Assembly: GCA_963758025.1 (NCBI GenBank)
Contig: CAVWUA010000025.1
Location: forward strand, 1-20,128
Direction of reading: 5' to 3'
DNA length: 20,128 nt
Source of the DNA: CAVWUA01 sp963758025
Lineage (GTDB): Bacteria; Planctomycetota; Planctomycetia; Isosphaerales; Isosphaeraceae
The notes beneath the pieces were generated by a model. That model was not told the origin of the DNA and did no database searches. It saw nothing but the letters and a program-made list of their open reading frames with translations. Both the position numbers and the translations under genes were made by a program. Positions within the stretch are counted from its first letter, which is position 1. Each line of letters begins with the position of its first letter. Below are positions 6,577 through 14,278 of the stretch, in pieces.

Positions 6577-7968
6577 TTACCAGGCGACCTCGGGCCGGGC
6601 GCGATCTTCCGTCATCGTTTCGGGCAGAACCCACACGTGATCGCCCGATTTGTTCGTGTAATAGAGCCGTGAACGGGACGGCTTGAGGACGTCGCCGTCG
6701 GCCCAGAGAGCGAAAAAGTCCGGATGGGCATCGACGGGGCGGCGAACATACGTGTGGTTGAACTTGCTGTCATGCGTCAAGGCCTTGACGCGGTTCCACG
6801 TCGCGCCCTGGTCGGGGCTGGTCCACAGGACGACCTCCCCTCCCGTGCCGAAGGGCTGGGGTCCGGGATCGGTCGGGGCAATGATTCGCCAGGTGCCCTC
6901 CGCGTCGAGATAGAGCGAACCGAAGTCGTAGTTGTGGTCCGACGTGGTGAACGGCCGAATTTCCCAATCGGAGCCGGTCCAGCGCGCGGTCTGCCAGGTG
7001 CGGGGGCCGTTTTCCGGCCCTGGCTCGTAGCCTCGACTGGTCAGGAAGAGGATCACGGGATGCCCCTCGTCGTCGAACTGGAGGTCCTTCAGGTAAACGA
7101 GCAGCCCCTCCGAAGCATAGTCGCGCACCAGGGCGGGATTGTGCGACTCCTCCAGCGGTGTGCGGACGGGTGTTCCCGCGGCGGTCCGCCAGGTGCGCCC
7201 GACGTCGTTCGTTTCCAGATAGTACAGATTGGTTCGCGCATTGAGACCCGTCGGTCGTGGGTGGACATTGAACGCGGTGCCGACGCGGTTCCCGTCCCGC
7301 CAGCTCACCTGGTAGTGGCCGAGCGCGACCCGGGCCAGCGGTCGCGGTTCGTCCCATTTCATTCCGTCGCGGCTGGTCATCCAGAAGAGGTTGCGTCCGG
7401 GCGAGTACCGGGTGTGCAGGACAAGGAAACCCTCTCCGGAAAGATGCCACGGTTGCGAATAGGAGAAATTTGTTTTCAGCACACGCTCGAATGCGTCGAT
7501 CGAGTACGGTTGCGCGCTCCGGAAGATCGAGGCGGGGCGGGCGGTGCCGTGGGCATTCGAGAAGACCCAGAGATGCCCCTGGCCGTCGATCGTGAGGGTC
7601 GCGTTGTCGTGGGCGTCGTCGGTCGGCTTTTCCTCGATGATCGTGGGGCGCGGAACTTCTCCGGTGGTATGGTCATAGTACGAGATCATGATTCGCAGGC
7701 GGTTCCGCTCGCGTGACCGGCCTCCGTAGCAGAAGAAGGTCTTGTGCGACCTCTCGTCGTGAACGGCGATGGGAACATGCTGTTGCGGGTACGTGGCGAA
7801 CCCGCCGCTGTACTTGTAGCCGTACTCGTCGCCGGTCGGCTGGTTCGAGTACCAGATGCCCCGGTACCCGTCGTCCCTGGCCAGGTCTGCCGCATCCGAG
7901 GCGCTTCCGTTTACCACAAATGTCAAGCATATCACGATGCAACAGGCAGTCGTCCGAATTCGGATCAT
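6577..7968 (-). CDS. Secreted BNR-repeat (sialidase-like propeller) protein
   Basis: A 463-residue protein with an N-terminal signal sequence (IRTTACCIVICLTFVVNG, likely cut after about residue 27). The mature start RDDGYRGIWYSNQPTGDEYG and the following YKYSGGFATYPQQHVPIAV match the BNR_4 type (PF15892-like) of beta-propeller protein. Asp-box-like turns are visible at TNDVGRTWR (about residue 250) and SPDQGATWN (about residue 381), with a degenerate SRDGMKWDE between the N-terminus and these. DGQGHLWVFSNAHG and RDYASEGLLVYLKDLQ are further blade strands. Relatives are secreted carbohydrate-active or carbohydrate-binding propellers; a polysaccharide lyase or glycosidase activity is possible but no catalytic residue can be assigned from sequence alone. 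AAGGAGAG precedes the ATG at the normal distance. It starts 21 bases after the PepSY-TM gene, so it is likely co-transcribed with it. Confidence 0.83.
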   Translation of the reverse strand: MIRIRTTACCIVICLTFVVNGSASDAADLARDDGYRGIWYSNQPTGDEYGYKYSGGFATYPQQHVPIAVHDERSHKTFFCYGGRSRERNRLRIMISYYDHTTGEVPRPTIIEEKPTDDAHDNATLTIDGQGHLWVFSNAHGTARPASIFRSAQPYSIDAFERVLKTNFSYSQPWHLSGEGFLVLHTRYSPGRNLFWMTSRDGMKWDEPRPLARVALGHYQVSWRDGNRVGTAFNVHPRPTGLNARTNLYYLETNDVGRTWRTAAGTPVRTPLEESHNPALVRDYASEGLLVYLKDLQFDDEGHPVILFLTSRGYEPGPENGPRTWQTARWTGSDWEIRPFTTSDHNYDFGSLYLDAEGTWRIIAPTDPGPQPFGTGGEVVLWTSPDQGATWNRVKALTHDSKFNHTYVRRPVDAHPDFFALWADGDVLKPSRSRLYYTNKSGDHVWVLPETMTEDRARPEVAW

Positions 7969-7989
7969 GAAGTGCTCTCCTTCGCTTGC

Positions 7990-8709
7990 TCAGGGCACCC
8001 AGAGCAGGAAGACCGCCACGATGACGACCGTGCCGATCAGGACGACCACCAGGCCGGGAATGCGCCGGAGTTTCAGATAGAACAGCAAGATCAGGCCGGT
8101 TAGCGAGATGAGCGTCATGAGCATGGCCGAGATGTCGATCACCCACGACCAGACGGGGCCGGTATCGCGCCCTTTGTGCAGGTCGTTCATGATGGCGATG
8201 GCGCCGTGGAAGGACTGCGACACGTCGTAGCGGCCTGATTCGCGGTCGATGAAGGCGTCCGCGGAGTAACCCGGCCCCTTGAACGTGACCATGCATTCGT
8301 ACTCGTCCACCCGGAATTCCGCCAGGGCCCCCTGGATGCCGTGGGTCTTCCGGAGCGATTCGACGATCTCCAGCTTATCGACCTGCCGCGGCGGATCGGC
8401 GCTGTCGTCCGAGCCAGGCTCGCTCTGTAACCACTTGAGGTTCATCGTTCCCTTTGCCTGGACGGTACGCTCGGCATCGCTGAAGAACCAATCCGTGTGG
8501 TTCAGCGTGATGCCGGTCACGCTGAAGAACAGGACCGCCGCCAGGCTGAACATGGATAGATAAATGTGCAACCACCGCATCAGCGCGGCAATGCGGATGC
8601 CGAGCCTGCGGCGGAAGGAACGCGCATGGGAGGTCAGCGGACTCGCCGGGGGGCTATTTAGCCGGAGCTTTTCGACGATATTCGATCGAGGCGGATTGGA
8701 TCTCGACAT
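7990..8709 (-). CDS. PepSY-associated TM helix protein
   Basis: A 239-residue inner-membrane protein with the arrangement of PepSY-associated TM proteins (PF16357-like). A basic N-terminal segment is followed by a helix at about 47-69 (MRWLHIYLSMFSLAAVLFF, SVTGITLNHTDW). A periplasmic PepSY-like part of about 115 residues follows (VESLRKTHGIQGALAEFRV; FKGPGYSADAFIDRESGRYD), then helices at about 186-211 and 216-237. Histidines 48, 71, 168 (SQSFHGAI) and 178 (NDLHKGRDTG) near membrane faces are typical of this family and may bind haem; this is inferred. Such proteins are commonly linked to iron reduction or transmembrane electron transfer and occur with DUF2271 and ApbE genes, exactly the upstream neighbour here. 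Its start overlaps the end of the ApbE-DUF2271 gene by 56 bases, suggesting translational coupling; GAGGAA lies upstream. Confidence 0.87.
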   Translation of the reverse strand: MSRSNPPRSNIVEKLRLNSPPASPLTSHARSFRRRLGIRIAALMRWLHIYLSMFSLAAVLFFSVTGITLNHTDWFFSDAERTVQAKGTMNLKWLQSEPGSDDSADPPRQVDKLEIVESLRKTHGIQGALAEFRVDEYECMVTFKGPGYSADAFIDRESGRYDVSQSFHGAIAIMNDLHKGRDTGPVWSWVIDISAMLMTLISLTGLILLFYLKLRRIPGLVVVLIGTVVIVAVFLLWVP

Positions 8710-10212
8710 TACCCTTGAGTTCCTCGGCGAACGGCTTCTCAGCCAGATTCACTTTCGTTCGGATGAATTGATGGGTTCCATGTTCGCGGGCGGCCTCGAT
8801 GGTGATCGTGTACTCGCCGCGAGGGACGGGCTGGCCCTGGTCGTCTTTGCCGTCCCAGATGACCTTGTACTCGCCCGGCGGTCGGGTCGGCCGGCCGATC
8901 GTGTAGGCCATGTTCTTCTTTGAATTGGCGTCGTTGCCTTTGCCGCTCCGATACCAGCGCGTCAGTTCCGGCAGCCAGCGATCCGGCCCGGCCCCACCGA
9001 GCGAGATCCACAAGACCAGGTGTCGGACCGGGTCGCCGTTCTCATCCTCGACCCAGATGGCGACGTAAGGACGACGATAACGCCCCCTCGTCTGTTCGGG
9101 TTGGTTGATCTCGAAGTTGACGACCATCTCAAAATCATCCCCCCACGACTCGCCCGCGCCGCGCCCGTATCGTTCGCCTGGGGAGCCACGGCGAGCAACA
9201 GCGACTGTGGACGCTCGTAGCGGTTCCACTCTTGACTGCGCTCGATCTGTCCGTCGGTCGTGACGATCAGGCATTCGACCTCCGGAAGCGCGTTGGCCAA
9301 CCGCAGGCTCTCCTCGGGCGCGAGCACGTTGAAGATCGTCGCGAGGGCGTCCGCGTCGGCCGAACGCTTCGCGATGACCGTCGCGCTGGCCGTCCCGGAA
9401 GCGGGGGTGCCGGATCGTGGATCGAGAATGTGGGAATACCAATGGTCGCGGATTCGAAAGCCGCGCTGGGAGTTGCCGCTCGTGGCGACCGCTCGGTCGC
9501 GAACGTGGATGTAGGTCAGCGGTTCCGACGACTCGGAGTCCGCCGAGGGGGACGCGATGCCGATGGTCCGCGCCGACTCGCCCCGGACGCACAGATCGCC
9601 GCCGACATTCAGAAGCACGCCGCGGACCCCCTGGGCCGGTTTCAGCGCGACGTCGCAGGCACGATCAATGATATAGCCCTTGGCAATGGCGTTGAGACTC
9701 AACGGACAATCGGTCAGGCGCTCGGCGGTGCGTGTCTTCAAGTCCACCCGCCAGGCAGGGCCGCTCATGAGGGTTTTGACGCTTGCCAGTTCCTCGGCGG
9801 TCGGTGTTCGGTCCCTCGCGGCGCAATCGTTCCAGAGTCGCGTTAACGCCTGAACCCTCGGATCGAAGGCCCCGCCGCTCATCGTATTCCAGTGGTCGCT
9901 CGCCTGGAGGATGTCAACGAGTTCCGTCGAGATCGACAATGGCCCCTTCGGAGCGGATTGCCAGCGGCGAAACTCGCTCGACGGGTCGTACCCGCTGAAG
10001 ATCAACGTCAGGCGATCGATCTCGCGGAGCACGCGGTCCTCCGCCGCGCGGGCCGCCTCGGCGCTCTCGGCCTGGACCCGAAGCTCCAGAGACGTGCCCA
10101 TCACGTTCTCATGGTAGAACGCGAAGTCGCTCGCCGCGCTCGCCGGCCGCGCGGACATGCCGCCGAGCCACGCGGCCAGGAGGAAGACGGTGAGCCGTGA
10201 GGGATGAGCCAT
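8654..10212 (-). CDS. FAD:protein FMN transferase (ApbE) fused to a DUF2271 domain (one frameshift)
   Basis: About 519 residues once the shift is repaired. A signal sequence (LTVFLLAAWLGGMSARPASA) directs it to the periplasm. The ApbE part, residues about 28-345, has FAFYHENVMGTSLELRV, SLNAIAKGYIIDRA, LLNVGGDLCVRG, SHILDPRSGTPA and the metal/FAD segment KRSADADALATIFNVL; such enzymes attach FMN from FAD to Thr/Ser of target flavoproteins. The DUF2271 part reads DDFEMVVNFEINQPEQT, RRPYVAIWVEDENGDPV, RHLVLWISLGGAGPDRW and PPGEYKVIWDGKDDQGQ. The two parts are in different frames. Adding one base to the C6 run at 9139-9144 gives a clean join (RASRGG-DDFEMVV), and DUF2271 has no start or signal peptide of its own, so a true fusion with a homopolymer error is likely. 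AAGGAA precedes the ATG. It heads the run with the PepSY-TM protein; a joint role in periplasmic flavin-based redox or iron reduction is inferred. No FMN-attachment motif (SGAT-like) is seen in the neighbours. Confidence 0.85.
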
Positions 10213-10720
10213 ATTGGGTTCCTTCTCACCTTCAGGTGGATGCGCGACTCAAAGAGATCGAGACCATCGCCGCCGCTCTTCTCAGGTCCCGAGAGGGAGA
10301 GGGCATCGTCGGACCGCGAACAGCGCGTTTGTGGTATGCCATGATCGACGACCGCCGCGGGAATGGTCAAGTCCGTCACAATCGACTCAGACGCGACGGG
10401 CCGCGGAAACTCGAATCCGTCGATCCCAGACCGACGAGGGCCCCCGCGTCCTTCGGTGTCCCGCAGCTCGATCCCGAGTCGTGAAGGATGAGGCGTCAAG
10501 ATCTTCCTTGTGAAACAAATGCGTGACGGCGGTTCCGCGGGTTCCCCCGGCCGTTTGCACCCAAAGCATGTGAATTTCCGCATTTCTCTCGGTTTTGGAG
10601 AAAAATGCTAGCCAACGTTCCGGCGTTCGACGCTGTTAAGGAATGAGAGCCAAGATATACGAGATCCGATGTCCGTCTCTCTGGGCGGAGCGGAAGGCAC
10701 AAAGTTCGGGAATCATTCGC
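10213..10720. other. Gene-free stretch upstream of the apbE run
   Basis: No convincing coding frame lies here on either strand; the short frames present have arbitrary composition and no recognisable motif. It must contain the promoter for the minus-strand ApbE-DUF2271 run and probably one for the plus-strand small gene at 10721. An imperfect AT-rich inverted repeat, GCATTTCTC (10580-10588) against GAGAAAAATGC (10598-10608), is the only structure that stands out. Confidence 0.5.
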
Positions 10721-10870
10721 ATGAATACCGTGCTCTTCGCGTATTTCGGGCCAGAGACAACGCTGCCGATGACGTCGGTCGTGGCGGCTGTCACGGGCTT
10801 TGTTCTGGTCACGGGGCGTGTCGTAACCTCCTGGATTTCCCGGAAGTTCCGTAATCAAGATCCAAAATGA
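10721..10870 (+). CDS. Small single-TM protein, unknown function
   Basis: A 49-residue peptide starting MNTVLFAYFGPETTLPMTSV. One hydrophobic helix (about residues 15-37, VVAAVTGFVLVTGRVVTSWI) is followed by a basic polar tail (SRKFRNQDPK), the layout of a single-pass protein with its C-terminus inside. The frame stays open 26 codons upstream, but that part is unlike a protein and the internal ATG gives a sensible short membrane peptide. AYFGPET..P.TSV seems familiar from very short planctomycete proteins, though I cannot name a family. The ribosome binding site is weak (GGGAA). It precedes the membrane phosphatase/sulfatase-fold gene by about 410 bases on the same strand. Confidence 0.5.
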   Translation: MNTVLFAYFGPETTLPMTSVVAAVTGFVLVTGRVVTSWISRKFRNQDPK

Positions 10871-11279
10871 TGTGAACGCCCAGATCTCGTACGAGCCGGG
10901 GTCCTCTGGACAGGGAGCGGCACGGACCATCTCCGCGAACGGTGGTCCCTGAGAATCCATTCATTCGATAGACCGATCAGGGTCATGCCGGAGAGTCCCC
11001 GTCGTTGGCCCGGTTCGCCGTGTGTCGTGTCGATGACGATTCTCTCACTGTCGAATCGCTTCATCGGCATGCTCCGCATCGCCGGGGACGGGGGGATCGT
11101 ATCCACGGCGCATTACGAGACCACGCTCGTCTCATTCGTCGGTCTCCGCGAATCGCGGGTGCAGATGCCAGTCAATCTGCTCGCGAGTCGGTGTTCCCCT
11201 GAATGTGACGAGATTCAATTTTATTACAAAGTCTATCAAAGATAATCCGAATTGATGGTCAATCGAAGGAGCGATGGGG
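10871..11279 (+). promoter_or_regulatory. Leader region of the sulfatase-fold gene
   Basis: About 400 bases without a believable gene. The last 70 bases are markedly AT-rich for this genome (ATTCAATTTTATTACAAAG at about 11212-11230, then TATCAAAGATAAT at about 11234-11246), which suits a promoter, and AAGGAG (11266-11271) is the ribosome binding site that selects the ATG at 11280 over the one at 11274. I cannot assign -35/-10 boxes with confidence. Confidence 0.4.
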
Positions 11280-13282
11280 ATGGAATCGACCCCAGACAGT
11301 ACCGCAACTCGGCGTTGGCCGAGCCGGGTTCCCCTGTCGGCGAGGGGGGCGATCCTGCTGGCGATCGCGTTCGGTCTCAGCGGCGGGTATCTCGACATTG
11401 CCTTCATCGTCCTGAAGAAATACGTCTGGAATGACAGTCACTACCTGGAAACCGGAAGGGATTTTCTCTGGAGTGTTCCACTCGCCACGTGGTTCTGCTC
11501 CTGGTCCCGGGAGCGCTGGTGGCCCTTCTTGCCTGGCGGTGGCCAGCACGTCTTTCGAGGCGGATGGGCGTGAACGTGCTCTCCACATTGGCTCTTTGGT
11601 GGGCCTTGCTCCGGTTGCCCATTGATGGAGGCGCGAGTCTGCTTCTGGCCGCCGGACTGGCGCCGCCGATCGCTGGCGTGTTTGTGTCCTGGGCCTGGCG
11701 ACCGCGACGGACGCGCTGGGCCCTGGCGAGCCTGATTGGTTTACTGGGGGTTCTGGCGGTCGTGTCGTCCGGTCGGCAGGCGGTACGGGAGTGGCGCGCC
11801 TTGGCCTCTCTGCCCGCCGCCCCCAAACGCGCGCGCAACGTCCTTATGATCGTCTGGGACACCGTGCGCGTTTCCAACATCAGCAGTTACGGCTATGCCC
11901 GAGAGACCACACCCAACCTGACGCGGTGGGCCCGCAAAGGGGTCCTGTTCCGATCCGCCGTGGCACCCGCGCCCTGGACGCTCCCCTCACATGGTTGCTT
12001 CTTTAACGGCCAATGGCCCCATCAGAGCAACACCCTGGGGAAATCGGTCCTCGATACGCCACAGCCGACGCTGGCGGAGTACCTGGCCTCTCGGGGGTAT
12101 CAGACGGTCGGTTTTTCAGCCAACACCAGCCTTTGCAACTACGAAACGGGACTGGATCGCGGGTTCGCCCGGTTTGAGGATTACCCGCTGACTCCCTGGA
12201 CGTTCCTCGGTCGTGTGGTTCCCGGTCGCTGGTTGCTTGAGAAGGTCGTCTGCCATGACGACTACCACGCCCGTAAGTGGGTCCGCACGCAGTCCCGCGA
12301 TGCGCGTCAGAACACCGACGCCTTTCTCGACTGGCTGGGCCACCGTCAGCCGGATCGTCCCTTCTTCGCATTCCTGAATTATTACGACGCCCACGCCCCG
12401 TACATTCCCCCCGCCGATTACGAAGGCAGGTTCGGGCTCCGTCTCCAGACCAAAGCCGATTACGAAGGAGTGATGGATTATTATTGGTCCGACAAGGAAT
12501 TTATGAATCAGACAGCCTTGATGATGGTCCACGACAATTACGACGACTGCATTGCCTACCTCGATGCGCAACTTGGGCGGCTTATGGACACGCTCCAGGA
12601 TCAAGGACTGCTCGACGAGACTCTGATCATCATCACGTCGGACCACGGAGAGGGGTTTGGCCTGCATCGGATTTTCGGCCACGCCAGCAGCTTGTATCTC
12701 GACCAGACCGCGGTCCCGCTGGTGATCCTGGCGCCGGGATCGCCTCAGGGCCGGATCGTGGCGGACCCGGTCAGCTTGCGGGACTTGCCGGCCACCGTGG
12801 TCGATCAACTGGGTGTCCCGACCGGCTCTCCATTCCCCGGCCGCTCGCTCGCCGTCGCCTGGAAGGGGACGACCGAGGATGCGAACCGGGAAACCTCACT
12901 GGCGCTCTCGACGTATTCCAACGCGACGGCTTTTGAGCCGCAGTCCCCAACGACCCTGAGCCGCCGGGGGTTCCAGATGTCGCTGGTCGCCCTGGGCCGG
13001 CATTACGTTCGGGACAGTTCAGGAGCCGAACAACTCTACGACCTGCAAACTGATTCGGCGGAGCAGGTCAACCTCATGGACTCCGCGCGAGGCGAACGCG
13101 AGGTGGGAGCGTTCCGGCGGATGCTTCTGGAACTCCTCACCGAGAACCCAGGCTCGGTCGAGGTGGAACGGGCGATCCTGAAGCCGTACCGGCAGTGGCT
13201 GGAAGCCCTCGTTCCGAGAAAACCTGTCCAGCCGCGACAGGTGGCCGGCACCCCCGTCACGACGCCCGAGCCAGCATCCTGA
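11280..13282 (+). CDS. Membrane-bound sulfatase/alkaline-phosphatase-fold hydrolase or transferase (one frameshift)
   Basis: About 667 residues after restoring one missing base near 11480-11492, where the first frame (GRDFLWSVPLA) must join VVLLLVPGALVALLAW. AAGGAG eight bases upstream selects ATG 11280. Five hydrophobic helices (about 22-45, 64-88, 97-112, 118-138, 145-163) precede the catalytic domain, which starts RNVLMIVWDTVRVSNISSYG with metal ligand Asp194. The nucleophile region reads APWTLPSHGCFFNG: the position of formylglycine (Cys/Ser in C/S-x-P-x-R) is Thr234, as in several phosphotransferase-like members of the superfamily. FLNYYDAHAPYIPP and the metal site TSDHGEGFG (Asp455, His456) are intact. 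The layout of five helices plus an outer domain with Thr recalls LtaS/EptA-type phospho-group transferases, so calling it a sulfatase would be unsafe. Substrate unknown; probably an envelope lipid or glycan. A Cys-phosphatase gene follows 206 bases downstream. Confidence 0.84.
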
Positions 13283-13438
13283 TCGAGAATGCGGCTGCGT
13301 TGCTGGATCGTTCACGCCGGTCCACCAAGCTGGCCAAGATGAGAGCCGATTTTCGGACTCCGCGACCCGGCTGGACGTCGGCTCGGCGGACTTGGGATTG
13401 ACCGGAATCAGCCCTTCGATAGAGTGGCCACCCGGCGA

Positions 13439-13466
13439 CCGTATCGCCGTTGCGTTCTCGATACGG
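13439..13466 (+). promoter_or_regulatory. Inverted repeat upstream of the phosphatase gene
   Basis: CCGTATCG (13439-13446) and CGATACGG (13459-13466) form a perfect 8-bp inverted repeat with a 12-base spacer, 22 bases before the phosphatase ATG and 156 bases after the sulfatase-fold gene stop. It could be an operator or an mRNA hairpin in the intercistronic region; nothing decides between these. Confidence 0.35.
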
Positions 13467-13488
13467 CCAGGAAGGATGAGGGTACGCG

Positions 13489-14221
13489 ATGCCCAGGGAT
13501 GAGGCACAAGACGGATCGAACCGCCGACGGAGACGATGGGTCGTCCGGGGATTGGTTCTGTCGGTTGTTCTTGTTGTCCTGGCCATCCTTTTCCACCGCC
13601 CACTTTTCTTGCACAATCGCGGAATCGTCGCGCCAGGCCGTGTCTATCGCAGCGCGCAGCCTCGCCGGGGGATGGACGCGCTCGATGCGGAATACGGTCT
13701 GAAAACGGTGCTCAATTTGCGGGGTGGCTCGCGGGGCGATTCCTGGTACGTCGCGGAGGTCCACTCAGCTCGACGGCTCGGGATCGACTTTTATGATTTG
13801 CCGTTGAGCGCCACCCGACGCCCGAAGCGCCGGGAATTGCTCGTCTTGCTCGACCTGTTCGCCCGTTGCCGGTATCCGATGCTCGTCCACTGCAAGTCCG
13901 GCTCCGATCGGACCGGCCTCGCCAGCGCGCCTCTACCTGATGGCCGAGCGCGGCATGCCTCCTGAGGAGGCCCTTCGGGAGTTCTCCGTCTGGTATGGAC
14001 ACATCCCGATCGGTGGGCCGAACCACCTGCACGAGCCATTCCATGAATATGCGCAGTGGCTCAAGGCGCACCACCTGAGCCACACAAGGGAACGGCTGGA
14101 GGATTGGATTCGCCACGAGTATCGGTCGGACGATCCCATCGCGGCCAAGGTGCCCAAGCTGACCCCCGGACCTCGCTACGGACTCTCCGCCGGCGAGACC
14201 GGCTGGCAACGTCGGCGCTGA
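13489..14221 (+). CDS. Membrane-anchored dual-specificity/tyrosine phosphatase-like protein (one frameshift)
   Basis: About 243 residues once an extra base near 13925-13931 (GCGCGCC) is removed. A basic N-terminus (RRRRRWVVRG) precedes one helix at about 17-36 (VLSVVLVVLAILF). The catalytic domain opens with VAPGRVYRSAQPRRG and GLKTVLNLRGG, typical of bacterial Cys-based phosphatases. The P-loop HCKSGSDRTG holds nucleophile Cys135 and Arg141 (the CX5R motif). After the shift it continues LYLMAERGMPPEEALREF and VWYGHIPIGGPNHLHEPFHE. The orientation (one N-terminal helix, basic inside) would place the catalytic domain outside the cytoplasm if positive-inside holds. Substrate unknown; phosphoprotein, phosphoinositide-like or polyphosphate substrates are all possible. 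The ATG has GGATGAGG upstream. It is probably in one transcription unit with the sulfatase-fold gene and is followed directly by an intrinsic terminator. Confidence 0.83.
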
Positions 14222-14230
14222 ATCGGAAGA

Positions 14231-14272
14231 TGGCTGAAGGCCGATGGATGATCCATCGGCCATCAGCCTTTT
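14231..14272 (+). terminator. Rho-independent terminator
   Basis: GGCTGA...GGCCGATGGAT (14232-14249) pairs with ATCCATCGGCC...TCAGCC (14251-14268), directly followed by TTTT (14269-14272). It lies 10 bases after the phosphatase stop and 7 bases before the end of the convergent DUF3604 gene, so it may also slow transcription arriving from the minus strand. Confidence 0.85.
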
Positions 14273-14278
14273 GCTCTC

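Noticed and set aside
10985..11245. 86-codon plus-strand frame upstream of the sulfatase-fold gene
   Set aside because: Mixed composition, no motif, no convincing ribosome binding site; the DNA looks like a leader region.
11274..11279. Alternative ATG at 11274 for the sulfatase-fold gene
   Set aside because: Only two bases from the AAGGAG motif; the ATG at 11280 has the proper eight-base spacing.
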